DNA from: Cycas panzhihuaensis
Taxonomy: Eukaryota > Cycadophyta
Reading direction: 5' to 3'
Length of the DNA: 64,000 nucleotides
NCBI GenBank assembly: GCA_023213395.1
Contig: CM041465.1
Span: forward strand, 81,041,741 to 81,105,740
Below, piece after piece: positions 34,697 to 46,560 of the stretch (positions within the stretch are counted from its first letter, which is position 1; each line of letters opens with the position of its first letter). The notes under the pieces were generated by a model. It searched no databases and was not told where the DNA came from. It saw only the letters and a program-made list of their open reading frames with translations. The translations under genes were made by a program, and so were the position numbers.

Positions 34697-36830
34697 TTAC
34701 TGTTGCGTGAGATACTGCACTATGTCGCCGTACCACTCATTACCGATGAGCGGATGGGGAGAAGCTCCCTGAATCGTCAGGATAGACTCATCGGGGAGAG
34801 AGTCGTCAACGGGAGTATCAAAGGAGTTAGGGATAGGGGCGTCGGAGAGTTGCTCGGCCACTATCATTCCCTTCTTCGATTTCCGGTTAACGATATGGAG
34901 ATCAAACTCTTGGAGTGGGATGACCCAATGACCAGCCCTACCCGTCAAATCTGAACGAGTTAGTAAGTATCACAAGGGATCGGATTGAACGATCACCTTG
35001 GTGGTGTTGCCAAGCAAGTAGTGCCTAAACTTCTTGGTTGCATGGACCAAGGAGAGGCATTCCTTCTCGGCAGGGGAATAATTAAGCTCAGCAGCCACGA
35101 GAGTGCGACTGATGAAATATATAGCTCTCTCAGTTCCTGAGTCGTCCTCCTGAGCGAGCATAGCACCCAAGGATTTGTCAGTCGCTGAGGTATACAGGAT
35201 GAAGGGCCTATCGAATCGGGGAGGCGCCAACGTAGGAGCGGAAGCCAGGGCTTCCTTGAGTCCTTCGAAGGCCTTTTGGGTCTTGTCGGACTAGGCAAAA
35301 GGAGCTCCCTTCTTCAATAGGTTCGTGAGGGGTTTAACACTCATAGCGAAATCGGCTAAGAAGCGCCTAAGGAAACCAAGCCTGCCTAGAAATGACTTAA
35401 TCTGTCGTTGAGTTCTAGGTGGCGGCATGTCGAGGATCGCTCTGACTTTGTCAGGGTCGATCTGAATTCCTCATTTGGATACAAGGAATCCGAGGAGTTT
35501 ACCTGAAGTAATGGCAAACACACATTTAAGTGAATTAAGATTGACGTGATACTCGCGGCATCGTGAGAAGATGGCACGTAAGTCGGACGGGTGATGGGCC
35601 CTCACGCGGGAGAGACCCATCATATCGTCCATGAAGACCTCCAGCGTGTCATTGATGAGGTCATGGAAGATAAAATGCATGGCTCTCTGGTAAGTAGCAC
35701 CTGCATTTTTAAGGCCAAAGGGCATCGCCTTATAGGCAAAGGTACCCCAGGGAGTAGTGAAGGCCATCTTATGGCGGTCTTCGGGAGAAATCTGAATTTG
35801 GTTATAGCCAGAGAAGCCGTCCATTAGGGACATCACTTCGAATCCAGCGGTGCGATCAATGATTTGATCGAGGAAGGGTAACGGAAAATTGTCCTTAGGA
35901 CAAGCGTTATTGATGTCGCAAAAGTCGACGCATATATGGATTGCCCCGTTCTTTTTGGCAACGGGAACAATATTGGAGACCCACTTAGGGTAGTCGATAG
36001 AAGTAATGAGCCCAGTGTCCAGAAGCTTCTCAACCTCCATCTTGACGGCGGCAGATAGCTTCAAGTGAAGGGGACGCTGCTTTTGGCGCACAGGGCGGGC
36101 GCCAGGAAGGGTGGTGAGATTATGGGTGACAATCGAGGGGTCGATTCCCTTCATGTCAGCATAATCCCACGCGAAAATGTCTCGAAACTCCTGGAACAGA
36201 AGGGAGTACTCCCTTATCTCATCAGGGGAACATTCCAACCCAACCTTAATGACCTTGCCTGGGGCCAAGACTATGTCTTGAGTTGCCCCCATGCACATGG
36301 CATTGCCCTCCTCGAAGTGGAGAGGGGCAAGATCAACAGGAGGAGGAGGAATAGGAGATGGGATCGGATCAGCGAGCGTGGATCCGATCGCGAGGATCTT
36401 CTGATGACCAAGCCGGTGATGACCAAAAGGCAAGTTGGGCATAAGGCCTACTAGATGCTCAAGCAGGGCTTCGTCATCCTCGAAATAATCCACCCCATGG
36501 ATGACCTTACTTCGAGTAGAAGAAGCGCTAGAGGGAGTAGGAGCAACGGGACCGTGATGACTGTCGGGTTGCTCAACTTCCTCGTGGAAATCTGAAGGAA
36601 AACCAAGAAGAGGCTCCTCGGAAGGAGTGAAAGGCAATTCTTCAAAGCCATTACCTACCGGGGGTAATGACAAAGAAGAACTGGCGACAGGCGGGTCAAC
36701 ACGAGTGATGACGTGTGACACGCACGAGTGGCTAGTCTCACCTATGAAAAAGGTTCTAGATGGGGATCTAGAACAGGCGGTCATGACCCTCTTGGGCGGA
36801 GGAAAGAGACGGGCTGAAGACAATCCTCAT
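34697..36830 (-). pseudogene. pol: G2 reverse transcriptase and degenerate RNase H
   Basis: The 450-codon piece 35471-36823 covers a linker and RT, with VDFCDINNACPKDNFPLPF, MPFGLKNAGATYQRAM and an intact catalytic FMDD (VFMDDMMG). The same frame continues through TGA (35471), TAG (near 35292) and TGA (near 34970) into RNase H. There LYTSATDKSLGAML has Ser where the first catalytic Asp should be, and VAEQL stands where VADxL is expected. EKECLSL and VQSDPL keep the middle acidic residues. The loss of the first Asp is shared with G1 and G3, so it is ancestral. Confidence 0.9.
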
Positions 36831-37660
36831 CTTCATCGAGTGACTCATCATCACTAAACGAAGCAAGGTACCCATAACTCCCAACGCCAATATTGGCGAA
36901 TCACGTGAGACTAGGGGGAGAAGACGCGGGGTCTTCTTCAGACGGATTAGGTATACCAATAGAGTAAGTCGAGCCATGGGTAGATGAACCTTGGTTTGCC
37001 GAACTAGTGGAACGAGTTTGTTTGGTAAAAGGGCGTTCGCGGGGAATCACTCTCATTCGTCCGTCATGGAAGAATTTAAGTTGTCCCCAAAGAGTCGAGC
37101 ACACGGCTCCCATTTGGTCGAGCCATGGATGACCTAGAAGGAGGTTGTAATCCACATCAACGTCGAGGACTACAACATCGGCAAGAATGGTCTTGCCCTC
37201 AAGGGTAAGCAGAATCGCGACAGATCCCAAAGGGGTCTTCTCGCTACCGTCATAGCCTTGTCATCGCCAAGGAACTGGTTCCAAGGCGGAGATACCAAGC
37301 TCTTGCATGACACACAAGGGCATGGCACTGACAGAAGAACCGTTGTTGACAATAGTCCTTCGAAGAGTGCAATCGGGCGTATCGATGGTGATGGTGAATG
37401 GGAAGTTCCACTGGCGTTCCCTTTCACCGGCAGGAGGAAGATCCTTAGGATCAAAGGAAATAACGGGTCCACTACCTTGGGTGACACCCAAAGCGTGGAC
37501 AGGCGCATCACTTGACCCTAAAGCTTCCAGGAGGAGGGCCCACTGCTCGGGGTAACTCCTTAGAACGTCCATCAAGGACATCCCTGCAGCAACCGTATGA
37601 AGCTTGTCAACGACGAAGAAGGGCATACCCTTCCTGGTAGGTTGGGTAAGTGCCCTTCAG
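36831..37660 (-). pseudogene. pol: G2 aspartic protease and linker
   Basis: Frame pieces 37261-37626 and 36901-37230 are in phase, separated by a TGA. The active-site region reads TLRRTIVNNGSSVSAMP, with Asn for the catalytic Asp (G3 keeps IIDNG). A GAC-to-AAC change would explain it. The domain ends with VDVDYNLLLGHPWLDQM, the conserved second half of retropepsin-like proteases. A frameshift near 36830 leads into the RT frame. Confidence 0.82.
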
Positions 37661-40159
37661 AAATCGTAACGACCTGGGCATACAGGAATAGCCTTAGGGA
37701 AGAGAGGGACTTCCGAAGGAAGGGTCTCCGGAAGAGGGTCGGAAGGAGCGGAAGAACAAGAAGCTCCTGCCGCTTCCTTAGCGGCTTGAGATCACATAAG
37801 GGCAAAAGTGGGAGTTGCTTCAAGCAACTGGATCACCTTCTTCCCCCTGTTCCGGGGTCGTGAAGCCGATGGGGTGCGACGGCTAGGAGAACGAGAAGAG
37901 GAAGATGAGTTCCGAGCGCCCTTCCCTTTGTCGCGGGAAGGACGGGGATCGAGCAATCTTCCTCGGTTTCGGTTGTTCTTGGTTTGGGTATTGCGATCGC
38001 GTTGCCCGTGTTTAGGGAACGGATCCTTATGAACTAGTTGATCCAAATTAGGCCTTGAGGCCCGTTTGGGAGAAGAATCGCGTCGAGGGGCATCCTTTGG
38101 ATGCTGGACCCTACAACACGAATCGTCGTGGAAGTAATCCCCATGAATGGAGCACCACTTCTTCTCAAGCAGAGGGTCAGACCTTCTCGCTTGAGAGGAC
38201 TGGGCGTTTCCATTCCTGGGAAGAGGAGCTTGGGTAGTTTGTTGGACTTGTTTGTTTGATGTAGGGGATGAAGGAGCTTGGAGCTTGAGTTTCTTCATCG
38301 TATGCTCAAATGAGCGTATGGCTGCTGTGAGAGGGTCAAGAGTCCTCTCGGTAGGATGAGAGGAAGACTGCGTCAGTTGGGAAGGGTTGGTATCCTTGGT
38401 AGGGGATGGTGCCTCACGGCGTTGTGAGGGCTTGAGAGGTTTCTTGAGACCAGCTTGGATCTCAATAGCCTCCAACGCCAAACACTTAGCGATCGCGGAG
38501 TCACATGTAGTCCCCCCCATCTTGAGGACTTCTACGTAGACTTCGGGACGAAGTGCATTGACGAAAAGGTCTCGCTTCAGCTCCTCGGGCAATGTTACCT
38601 TAGTGGAGTGAAGCAAGTCGTGGAATCGCCGCACAAAGTCACGATTCATCTCGTCGTGACCTTGTTTGAGCGAAAGAAGGGATTTCATTCCGCTCTCGAA
38701 TGGACGAGCTACATCAAAATAGTTGATGAACTCGTCCACCAATTGCTGGAATGAATGGATTGAGTGGGCAGGGAGACGGTAGAACCATTTGAGGGCGTCG
38801 CCCTACAAGGATCGCAGGAACAATTTCATCAAAATATGGTCGTAAGCCCAATAATTGATGCATGCCATAGAAAAACTACGAACATGCTCCACCGAGTCTT
38901 GCGACGAAGTCCCATCGAATCTAGGAACTTCAGGGGGATGAGGCGGCAAGTTGGTTCGTAACGCCTCAACTGAAAGAGGAGTTGACCTAAAGTCCATGAA
39001 GGGATGCGCCCTTGCCTGGACCATAGGATCAACGAATGTCGAAGTAGGTAACGCGCAAGGAGCGGATGGGGGTGGGACACCCATCCCTCCTTGAGGAAGC
39101 GCCTCACGAAAAGAGGCATGGGGGTAGGTGCCTTGGAAGGGAGTCGGGTTCCCTTGCGAGAGCTGTGGATGGAATTGCGTTGGAAGATGGGCAAGAGGGA
39201 TGCGAAACCGGGTTTTGCCCATATGGGCCACCCGTAGGTGGAGCGACCCCATATGGGTGTAGTGGATCCACCCCATAAATGGGAAGACGGCTTCCTCTAC
39301 CCTGCCCCCAAGGTTGAGAAGTATACCCTAGGGGAACGTAGAAGGAAGCACCAACGTGCTAGGTTGGAGGATACGTGGGAGCGGGTCCCACATAACTAGT
39401 GATTGGAAGGCTAGTAGGACCGACAGGCCTATTAGGAACGATATGTGCCACGTTAGGGGATGGCACATTGGTTTGGTTAGGAATGGGTATGCTAACCTTC
39501 AGTGGAGGGAAGGACACACCATGAGAAGATCCTAAGGCATTAGGACCTTGATGAGGAATGAAAGGTGCAACACGTGCCCCCACTGTAGAAATAGGAAATG
39601 AGTAGGGTGCACGTGTAGGCACGAAGGTATTTGTTGTCAATGGAAGAGTGGATGAGGATGAAGCATGAGGGGGAGGAGTGGAAGAGGAAGAGGGTCCTCC
39701 ACGAATGGCATTCTTAATCCATCCAAGACGCGGTTGCAAGCGTGTCGCGCGGTGACACTCGTTGAGAGCTTTAACTACATCAACAGGAGGAGTCCCTACA
39801 TACTCGTAAGAGGTGATTGGAACCTCGAACAAAGTAGGTTCCTCGGAATGTTCCTCATAAGAGTCGCCAACTACGTGGCAAGCCTCGAGAGGAACGGATC
39901 CTTCCACGGCATGGGTAGAAGGATGGGCATCAAGTGAAAGGTGTTGGTCATTTGGGTAATAAAGGGGGTCGTCACCCTCTTGGGTGGACCTGGGAATAGC
40001 AGAAGAAAAGGCATGGGTTTCCAATGTTGAAGTGTGGTAGGTCCAATCAGAAGAGTATCCCTCCATAGTCGGATCGGAATCCGACGAAGCAAGAAGGTGA
40101 TACTCGGGGTCTTCTAACAACGGAGGTAGACCGCGCAACCGACGAGAAAAACATCGCAT
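37661..40159 (-). pseudogene. gag: G2 gag
   Basis: This begins at ATG 40159. Residues 1-266 (to a TAG at 39359) form an acidic, then Pro/Ser/Thr-rich N-terminal region. After a frameshift near 39300, piece 38803-39276 holds the start of the capsid core (RFDGTSS, ACINYWAYDHILMKLF). A TAG is followed in phase by GDALKWFYRL and the piece 37792-38742 with the rest of the capsid, a zinc motif WCSIHGDYFHDDSCC (C-x2-H-x4-H-x3-C) and a long basic Arg/Ser tail suited to RNA binding. TGA codons at 37792 and near 37656 precede the protease. It would form the virus-like particle. Confidence 0.88.
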
Positions 40160-40312
40160 GCAAGGTCAACCGACGATGTTAGGAAAAGAGAAAGAGCGGT
40201 AAAACACACGCGTTGGGGGCTGCCCAATGTGGAGGTTGAGGTAGATATAAAAAGGATCACACAAGAGTAGCGAAACCAACCGAAGAGAGCGAAAACTAGC
40301 TCCCTTACTGGT

Positions 40313-40332
40313 AGTCCCCAGTATGGTCGCCA
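40313..40332 (-). other. G2 primer-binding site
   Basis: On the minus strand TGGCGACCATACTGGGGACT follows the 5' LTR after one base. It starts with TGG, as complements of tRNA CCA ends do. I cannot name the tRNA. Confidence 0.8.
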
Positions 40333-40333
40333 G

Positions 40334-42925
40334 TGGACGCACTGCTACGGGATAACTACCTAACTGATAGGTGTGGGGGAGAGTGAGTGGTGAAATAATA
40401 AAAGGTGGAACCTAAAACGTGAGTAACTATCACGCAGAGTGCCTCGTGCGCCGGAGCGCAAGTTCAGGATCTGCAATGGAGTATGGCTACTATCAGGTGA
40501 CCCTTCACCGCTTCGAGCAAGGGGTGAAGATGCGTAGGGCTAACTTGGGTTGACCTAGAGGCAGGACCCTCCCACCCTTGGGTGGCCAGAAGAGGGAAGA
40601 GGAAATCCAAAGGGAAAGAGTCAAGAGTAAGCCTACACAACCTAACCTGCACACGAGTGATGCGAGAGGCAAGGCACTTGTGTGGTTGAGGAGAAGAGGA
40701 GAAAGGTGGAGAAAGAGAGTTCCTACAACCTTTCCTATAGACGGTAAAAGTAAAAATATATATAACAAAATAAATGAAATGCAACCAGACACGAAACTAA
40801 AATTTCCCCTTTTATCTTCTAATGTGCTAATTACTACAGGAAAAATAAAAGGCAAAAAGGAGGTAGCAAAGTGGAGCGAAACGTGCACCTGGGCCGAGGA
40901 CGTGCATGACGAAGAAGCCTTCTCGAGGAGCACCAAACCGTTCCATGCGGTGCGTTGGATGCAAGTTGTTGCAGCGGGTAGAAAAAGGGGGCTTCCTTAC
41001 CTTCCCCGGAAAATCAAATGCGGTGCCAAGAAAGAAAGGAAGCACTAACTAATAAGTGAAACTACACGAAAATATAACAAATACAAAGGTACTTACCGGT
41101 AACGAGGCTAACAGGCGATATCCTCCATGCTCCCCCGAATACCTGCAAGCAAAGGCGGTCTCTCCCTTCCCAGAGGAAGAACACTAACATGCAACACAAA
41201 GTTCTAACAATATATGCTCAAGTAATGTAAATATAAACCTAAACACATACGCGTTAGTGCGAATCCAACAAAGAAAGTACCCAAGAAAGAATGACCAAGG
41301 CGAAAGCAAACGATCGGTAAGCCTTAGAGTGGCCTACCTCCCGCAAATGGTGCCCTAACCTCCCCTCAAGAGCCACGAGGCAGCGAGGATAAAGTCAAGA
41401 GCAACGGCTGGAAAATAGCAGCAAAAAGGGCAAGGAGAGGCCTAAGAAAACCCACGGCGAACCGGGATGCTATGAGGAGCAAACCGGGTGACCGGGAAGG
41501 AAGGTGAAGCGAAAAACCAACGGTTGGGACTTATGAGTCATGACCAAACTGCCCAAAAGGTTCAGCTGCAACTTGTGGATGTATTTGGTTTGCGACAAAA
41601 GGAAGCCTTCAAACCCTTATTTGCAAGCCAAGGGCAGCACAGGGCGAGAGGGAGGCTTTGGAGGGTTTAGAGCCGCTTAGGAAGCGTGGAAGGTGGTACG
41701 GAATCCACCCAGCTCCTCTCCAAAACCTATGCCACCCCTCAACGCCGATGCCTTGAGCAGCAAATGCAGGTAAGAAGACACAGAAAGAGTGGTATAACAG
41801 TCCTCAAAAGGGAGGAAAACCAACTTACAAGATTGAAGTCAAGCAAAGAGCAAGCTAGACTGAGCATGAATATCATAACAAACAATGTAAAACCAAGAGT
41901 ACCTGAGTAGGGGAGGCAAGGAGTCTGCCTCAGCCAAAGGACAGCGAGGAGGGGCTGAGAAATCAGCCCAGATCTGAAGCACAGCAGGTTTGAGACCCTG
42001 CTAAGGAGATGTGAGAGGAAACACCTGCACTTGGGAGCACTTATGGACTGCCTGAGCAAAGATCAACTGGAAAACACTCCAAAGAGGCCCTCTCCAAGGT
42101 GTTTGAGGGGCTGGGAGAATGTCTCAGCCACACCAAAGGAGAGTCTTTGGAGGAGGGGCGTCAGTCGAGCAGTGGTAACGAGCAGAGAGAAGAGCAGAGT
42201 AGGATGATGTTTCCTTGAGAGCAATTCCAAAAGTGAGCCAAAGAACCCTTGAAAATGAGCCCAAAAGGGCTTAAGTAGTCAATCAAAACCCTAAAGCGAG
42301 CGATTAGGGAGCGGCTGGAAGAGAAATAAGGCACGAGCCACGTGACCGTTTTGCAATAAATGCGAAATTGCCATGGCGGATTTTTAAGAACAATCTGAGA
42401 TAAAATGCAGGTAGTGAATTTTGCAGATGCGGATATTCAAGCAGATCTGCGAAAAATCTAGCTATACGTACCTAGAGCCAAAAATGGGCCCCACCAGCCA
42501 GTCTAGGCTGGGGCAGATGACCGAAAGGGCAAAAAGGGGATTAGAACACCTACCCAGGGGTACACAAGCCAACAAACGGGTCCAAGGGAGTAAAAATAGG
42601 ACTCAAATGGGGTGGCAAGTTAACCAAGTGATGATGAGTCATCACACGGGCAGAGGTGGCGCAAACCTAGTGGATCCTAAGGCGAGGAGGGTAGATGCGG
42701 GAAGTAACATGGTCACCAGGGTGCCACACTCGCTAGGAGTGTGGCCCTGCTATAGTCGTCATAGGCTAAAAATAAGTGTGGACAATGGCAAGGTCACCCA
42801 CAAAGCCACATACAAGCAGACATGCAAGCAAATACTCATCAAAAGAAAGAGATGACAATGCGAGAAACATACCTGCACTTACCTGAGTCAGTGATTCCAT
42901 ATCCATTCCCGGGAGCCGGGAAACA
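40334..42925 (-). repeat. G2 5' LTR
   Basis: Starts tggacgc and ends gggaaaca on the plus strand, i.e. TGTTTCC at its own 5' end, like the LTRs of G1 and G3. The duplicated ggggc follows at 42926-42930. It would hold promoter and polyadenylation signals; I could not place a TATA box with confidence. Confidence 0.95.
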
Positions 42926-42930
42926 GGGGC

Positions 42931-43393
42931 CAATCTATGGCCTAATGAATCCTTTGTATAGGATTCTATTAGCCCTCCCTCTTCAAGGATGCTTATGCCT
43001 ATGCATAATGATGCTAAAAATTCCAAGAGCATTCCAACATAATATACCATCCCTCTAAGGTATGGGATTCTATTGGCTCTCTCTCTTTAAGGATACTTGT
43101 GCTTATGTACAATGATGCTGAAAATTCCAAGAGCATTATAGCATGATATTCCATTCTCTTGATGGGGTTTTGACCTCATTGGGGCCATCACACCTCTTTC
43201 CTCAGTTCAACATAAGTTTATTCTGATGGCCATAGAATATTTTACTATATAGGCTAAGGCAATCCTCCTATCTTCCATGATAGGAAAAATAATCCCTATG
43301 TTCATTTTTTTATCATATTATTTGTAGGTTTGGGGTCCTTAATATCCTTGTCACTGACAATAGAATCCAATTCTATAACAAGGAGATGAATGA
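42931..43393 (+). pseudogene. pol: G3 integrase, part after the G2 insertion
   Basis: The G3 integrase resumes at SMA-type zinc-domain residues. WPSLFKDAYAYA-like and QEHxN-like words appear twice because of a 104-bp tandem duplication. The catalytic core follows (DLIGAI-type near 43165, TDNRIQFYNKEMND near 43350-43393). It stops abruptly at 43393, where the 3' LTR starts. The integrase C-terminus and any accessory genes are missing. Confidence 0.75.
42957..43164 (+). repeat. 104-bp tandem duplication in G3 integrase
   Basis: Two adjacent copies, 42957-43060 and 43061-43164, share ggattctatt and aattccaagagcatt at an offset of 104 bases. G1 and G2 have a single copy, so it arose in G3. Since 104 is not a multiple of three, it shifts the frame. 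Confidence 0.85.
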
Positions 43394-44757
43394 TGTTTCC
43401 TGGCTTCTAAGAATGGCATGGATGTGGTGACATATAAGTAAGTATAGTTATGCATCTCTATCCCTTTTATATTACATAAATCTTTCATTGTTATGATTTT
43501 ATGATGTATTTTTAGATAGAGAATATGTGTCTATCTACTTTCTTAGTTCGCTTGTCTGCCCCCCTCTTATTGATGGTGATTAGGACTTTAGTCTATGGCT
43601 TTGATATCTCTCTGTCATAGTCCATTGGTTGGAAAAGGAACCTCCTAATCCTCTTACAACTCATTTCCTTATTGATTATTGACTTATTTTTACCTTTTTA
43701 TCCTTGTTTTCAATTTTTGTCACTTTGTGTTTATTGATTTCCACCTTTAAGATTGGTCATTTATGAGTTTACTTGGTTAAATAGTGAAAATCAATGAAAA
43801 ATAGATTTTATGCTTGTACTATTGTGAATTCTGCTAATTCTACCTATACCACTATGAATGCTACCAATTCTAACTATACCATAGATATATTTATAGTACT
43901 ACAAATATATTTGTACTACCACAAATATATTTGTGGTACCATAAATTTCTTAGTTATATGACTATTACAAAGTTAACCTACAGACTTAAATGTTTAGTCA
44001 ACTTATTTATGGTATTTTTGTCAGACCTAGTAGGTCGTGTCAACCTTAGGTCATCAAGCCACGATCTTAAGAGGTTGAATGTGCCTCCAACAATTCTTTT
44101 TTTGACTTTTTTTTTTTTAAGAATTTAGCTCTTAAACCATGAGATGACTTATGGTTTTGAGTGGAAGTTTTTCCATATTATGGGCATAAAATCACCACCC
44201 TCTCCTTTTGGAAGTTTCTATAAAACCCCTCCAATTTTTAGGGGTAAGGAGGACACTCTCACTTTTTAACCATAATGAAATGCTACCCAAATTTCTACTC
44301 AAACTCAATTAAGTTTCAAGGAATCACAAGCTACCATTTAGGGTATACTTTAGAGGAGTTACCACCAATAGAATCAAGGGAGCTTTGAAGAGATTTCTTT
44401 CACAAGCCATTGCCTTCATACTTTCTCCAAAAACTTGGGTAACCCCTATACATTGCTTCATTATGGTGGATTTCTCCTCTTCTTCTTCTTCCCCTTACCT
44501 ATGCCATGTTGCATGAAGTTGGGGCTATGGCAAATTAGTGATTACTTAATTTCATACTATTTTTTTGGTTTAGAATGATAGGATTTAGATGCATGCATGT
44601 TCTTACCCCCATCCTCTCCCTATTGCTTGAGTTATAGGATTTTAGGGAGGTTCACTTAGTACAACTTAAAAAATCACCTATATTTTGAGTAGACTAGTGC
44701 CATCCTAAGGCACCTCCCTCTCCCTATGTCCTTGTCTTCATCTCATTTCTTCTTTTT
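43394..44757 (+). repeat. G3 3' LTR, first part
   Basis: Starts tgtttcctggcttctaagaa and aligns with the first part of the G1 3' LTR (17343 onward). Shared blocks include the gcacctc region near 44718. Similarity to the G1 LTR fades near 44757, where minus-strand copia sequence begins. I could not find the remainder of this LTR. Confidence 0.75.
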
Positions 44758-44879
44758 TGTGATGAATGGTCAAGCTTGAATATTGCATGCTTTGTTAGTT
44801 TCTTTTATCAATGATAGAATTGTAAATTTGGTTATTATTAAAAGTCACTAACTTGCATTCTCTTGTGTAACAACCTTTT

Positions 44880-46560
44880 GCAAGTCTACCTTGTTGGAAT
44901 TAACCATTTCTCTTACAATATGGAAATACACATTGATATACTTCAATCTAGTATAAAATGTGGGATTCTTTTCTAGATAGATTACACTTTAACTATCACA
45001 ATCTATCCTCATAAATTCTTGATTGAAGCCAACATTTATGTATGACCTTTGTAACCAAATTGCTTCCTTACATATATAAGTAACTACTATATACTTTATT
45101 TCTATGCTTGAAAGTGCAACAACTTCTTATCTTTTGATCATCCAATTGATTGTATACCACAAAGGGTAAACATATACTCACTTATAGATATTCTACTGTC
45201 AAGATCTCCCACCCAATTAGCATCAATAAATCCTTTTAGATCTACTATTCTACTCTCTATGGGAACTTCTTATTAGCAAATTCTATAGTTTGATGTACCT
45301 TGTAAATACTTAAAAATCCTTTTCATAACACCCTAATGCTCACTACCTAGGTTTGATATGTATATGCTAACAACACCCACCACATAGGTAATGTCTAGTT
45401 GAGTACTAACCATTACATACATCAGACTTCTAAGTACACTTGAATATGAGACAAAGTCCATGTCCTCAACATCTTAGTAAGTATTTAAGTATTACTCAAC
45501 TGAAAGTTTAAAACCATTAGGTAAAGGAACATTGATTATACTATAGTCTTGTATTGAACTGCTATAATATCATTTTAATATATCATCTTTGACTAAGCCA
45601 AATCTTTCTCTTTTTCTTATCTCTCTCAATTTCAATATTCAAAATATAATATGTAGCACTAAGGTCCTTCATCTCAAAATGAGATGCCAATTAAGCTTTC
45701 ACAAGTTGGTTTATGTCTTCATTATTACTTATTAATAATATATCAATAACATATAAAACCAAGATAATAAAGTAATCACCAACCTATTTAAAATAGGTGC
45801 AAAAATCAACCTCAGTATGCACAAAGTCATCTACCACCATGTGTGAGTCAAATTTTTAGTACTACATCCTCGATGTTTATTTCAAGCTATATATTGACTT
45901 CTTTAACTTATATACTATATTGTCCTTACCTGTAACTTAAAAACCTTTAGGATGTAATATATAAATTTCTTCCTCAAGGTCATTATAAAGAAAAATTATC
46001 TTCATATCCATTTGATCCACCTCAAGATTACAAGAAGCTACTACAATAAATAGAAATATGATTGAAGCTAACTTTGAAATAGGATAAAAAAAACTCATCA
46101 AAATCTCTTTCCTTTACTTGGAAATAACCCTTTTCTACCAAATGGGCCTTGTAGTTTTCCACAATGCCATCTACTTAGAACCTCTTCTTGAAGATCCATT
46201 TATTATCAATAAGTTTATTATTATTTGGTAGACTCGCCATGTCCTATGTTTTATTCTTTTCTAATGCTATTGTTTCTTCTTTTATGTTCTTCTTCTAGAG
46301 TTGGCTATTTTTTTACTTTAGAGCCTCTTGAATAGTACATTGATTTACACTTATAATAGCTAAAATAACTAAGTAATAAAAGTCTTTAGAAATATACTTG
46401 ATAGGATTTTTTTTCTTATGACTTGATCTCCTTAAGATGGGGGGTTCTTGAGGTTGGGTCACCTCCTCAGTTAGTTCATCCTCTTCAAATGACTTATATT
46501 CTAATGTAGAATTTTCATCTCTTATGTCAAACTACACCTTCTTAAAATCTTCCTCCTTTG
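44880..46560 (-). pseudogene. pol: C2 reverse transcriptase and RNase H remnant
   Basis: Broken frames show the copia RT. KWIFKKRF lies near 46180, a polymerase box near 45740 reads LVLYVIDILLIS (YVDD now YVID), and SHFEMKDL lies near 45680. RNase H follows leftward, with DANWVGD-like words near 45210, and fades by about 44880. The terminal part of RNase H is not recognisable, so the left end may be deleted. Confidence 0.7.

Larger units (their letters stand above)
26331..42925 (-). mobile_element. G2: Tat-type Ty3/gypsy element with second RNase H and antisense PMD gene
   Basis: LTRs of 2576 bp (26331-28906) and 2592 bp (40334-42925) flank a minus-strand gag-pol. The 5-bp duplication ggggc lies at 26326-26330 and 42926-42930. 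Termini are TG...CA, with one mutated to TA at 26331. Gag-pol is collinear with G1 and G3 but much better kept. It still has stops (for example near 39359, 38803, 37792, 37656, 37261, 36901, 35471, 34970 and 34697) and frameshifts near 39300, 36830 and 33860, so this copy is not autonomous. It is clearly GC-richer than its surroundings. Between integrase and 3' LTR it carries about 4.6 kb of extra sequence. Confidence 0.95.
19783..44757 (+). mobile_element. G3: oldest Ty3/gypsy (Tat-type) element, split by G1 and G2
   Basis: The remnants are collinear with G1 and G2: LTR tail (19783-20066), primer site (20067), gag, protease, RT, RNase H, integrase (split at 26330 and 42931) and 3' LTR (43394 to about 44757). 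G2 lies inside the integrase, flanked by ggggc on both sides. G1 sits in the 5' LTR and C2 probably in the 3' LTR. Stops are denser than in G1 or G2, consistent with G3 being the oldest layer. Confidence 0.85.

Noticed and set aside
34370-34954. 194-codon plus-strand ORF opposite the G2 integrase and RNase H
   Set aside because: It lies exactly opposite well-recognised pol sequence and carries no domain of its own.
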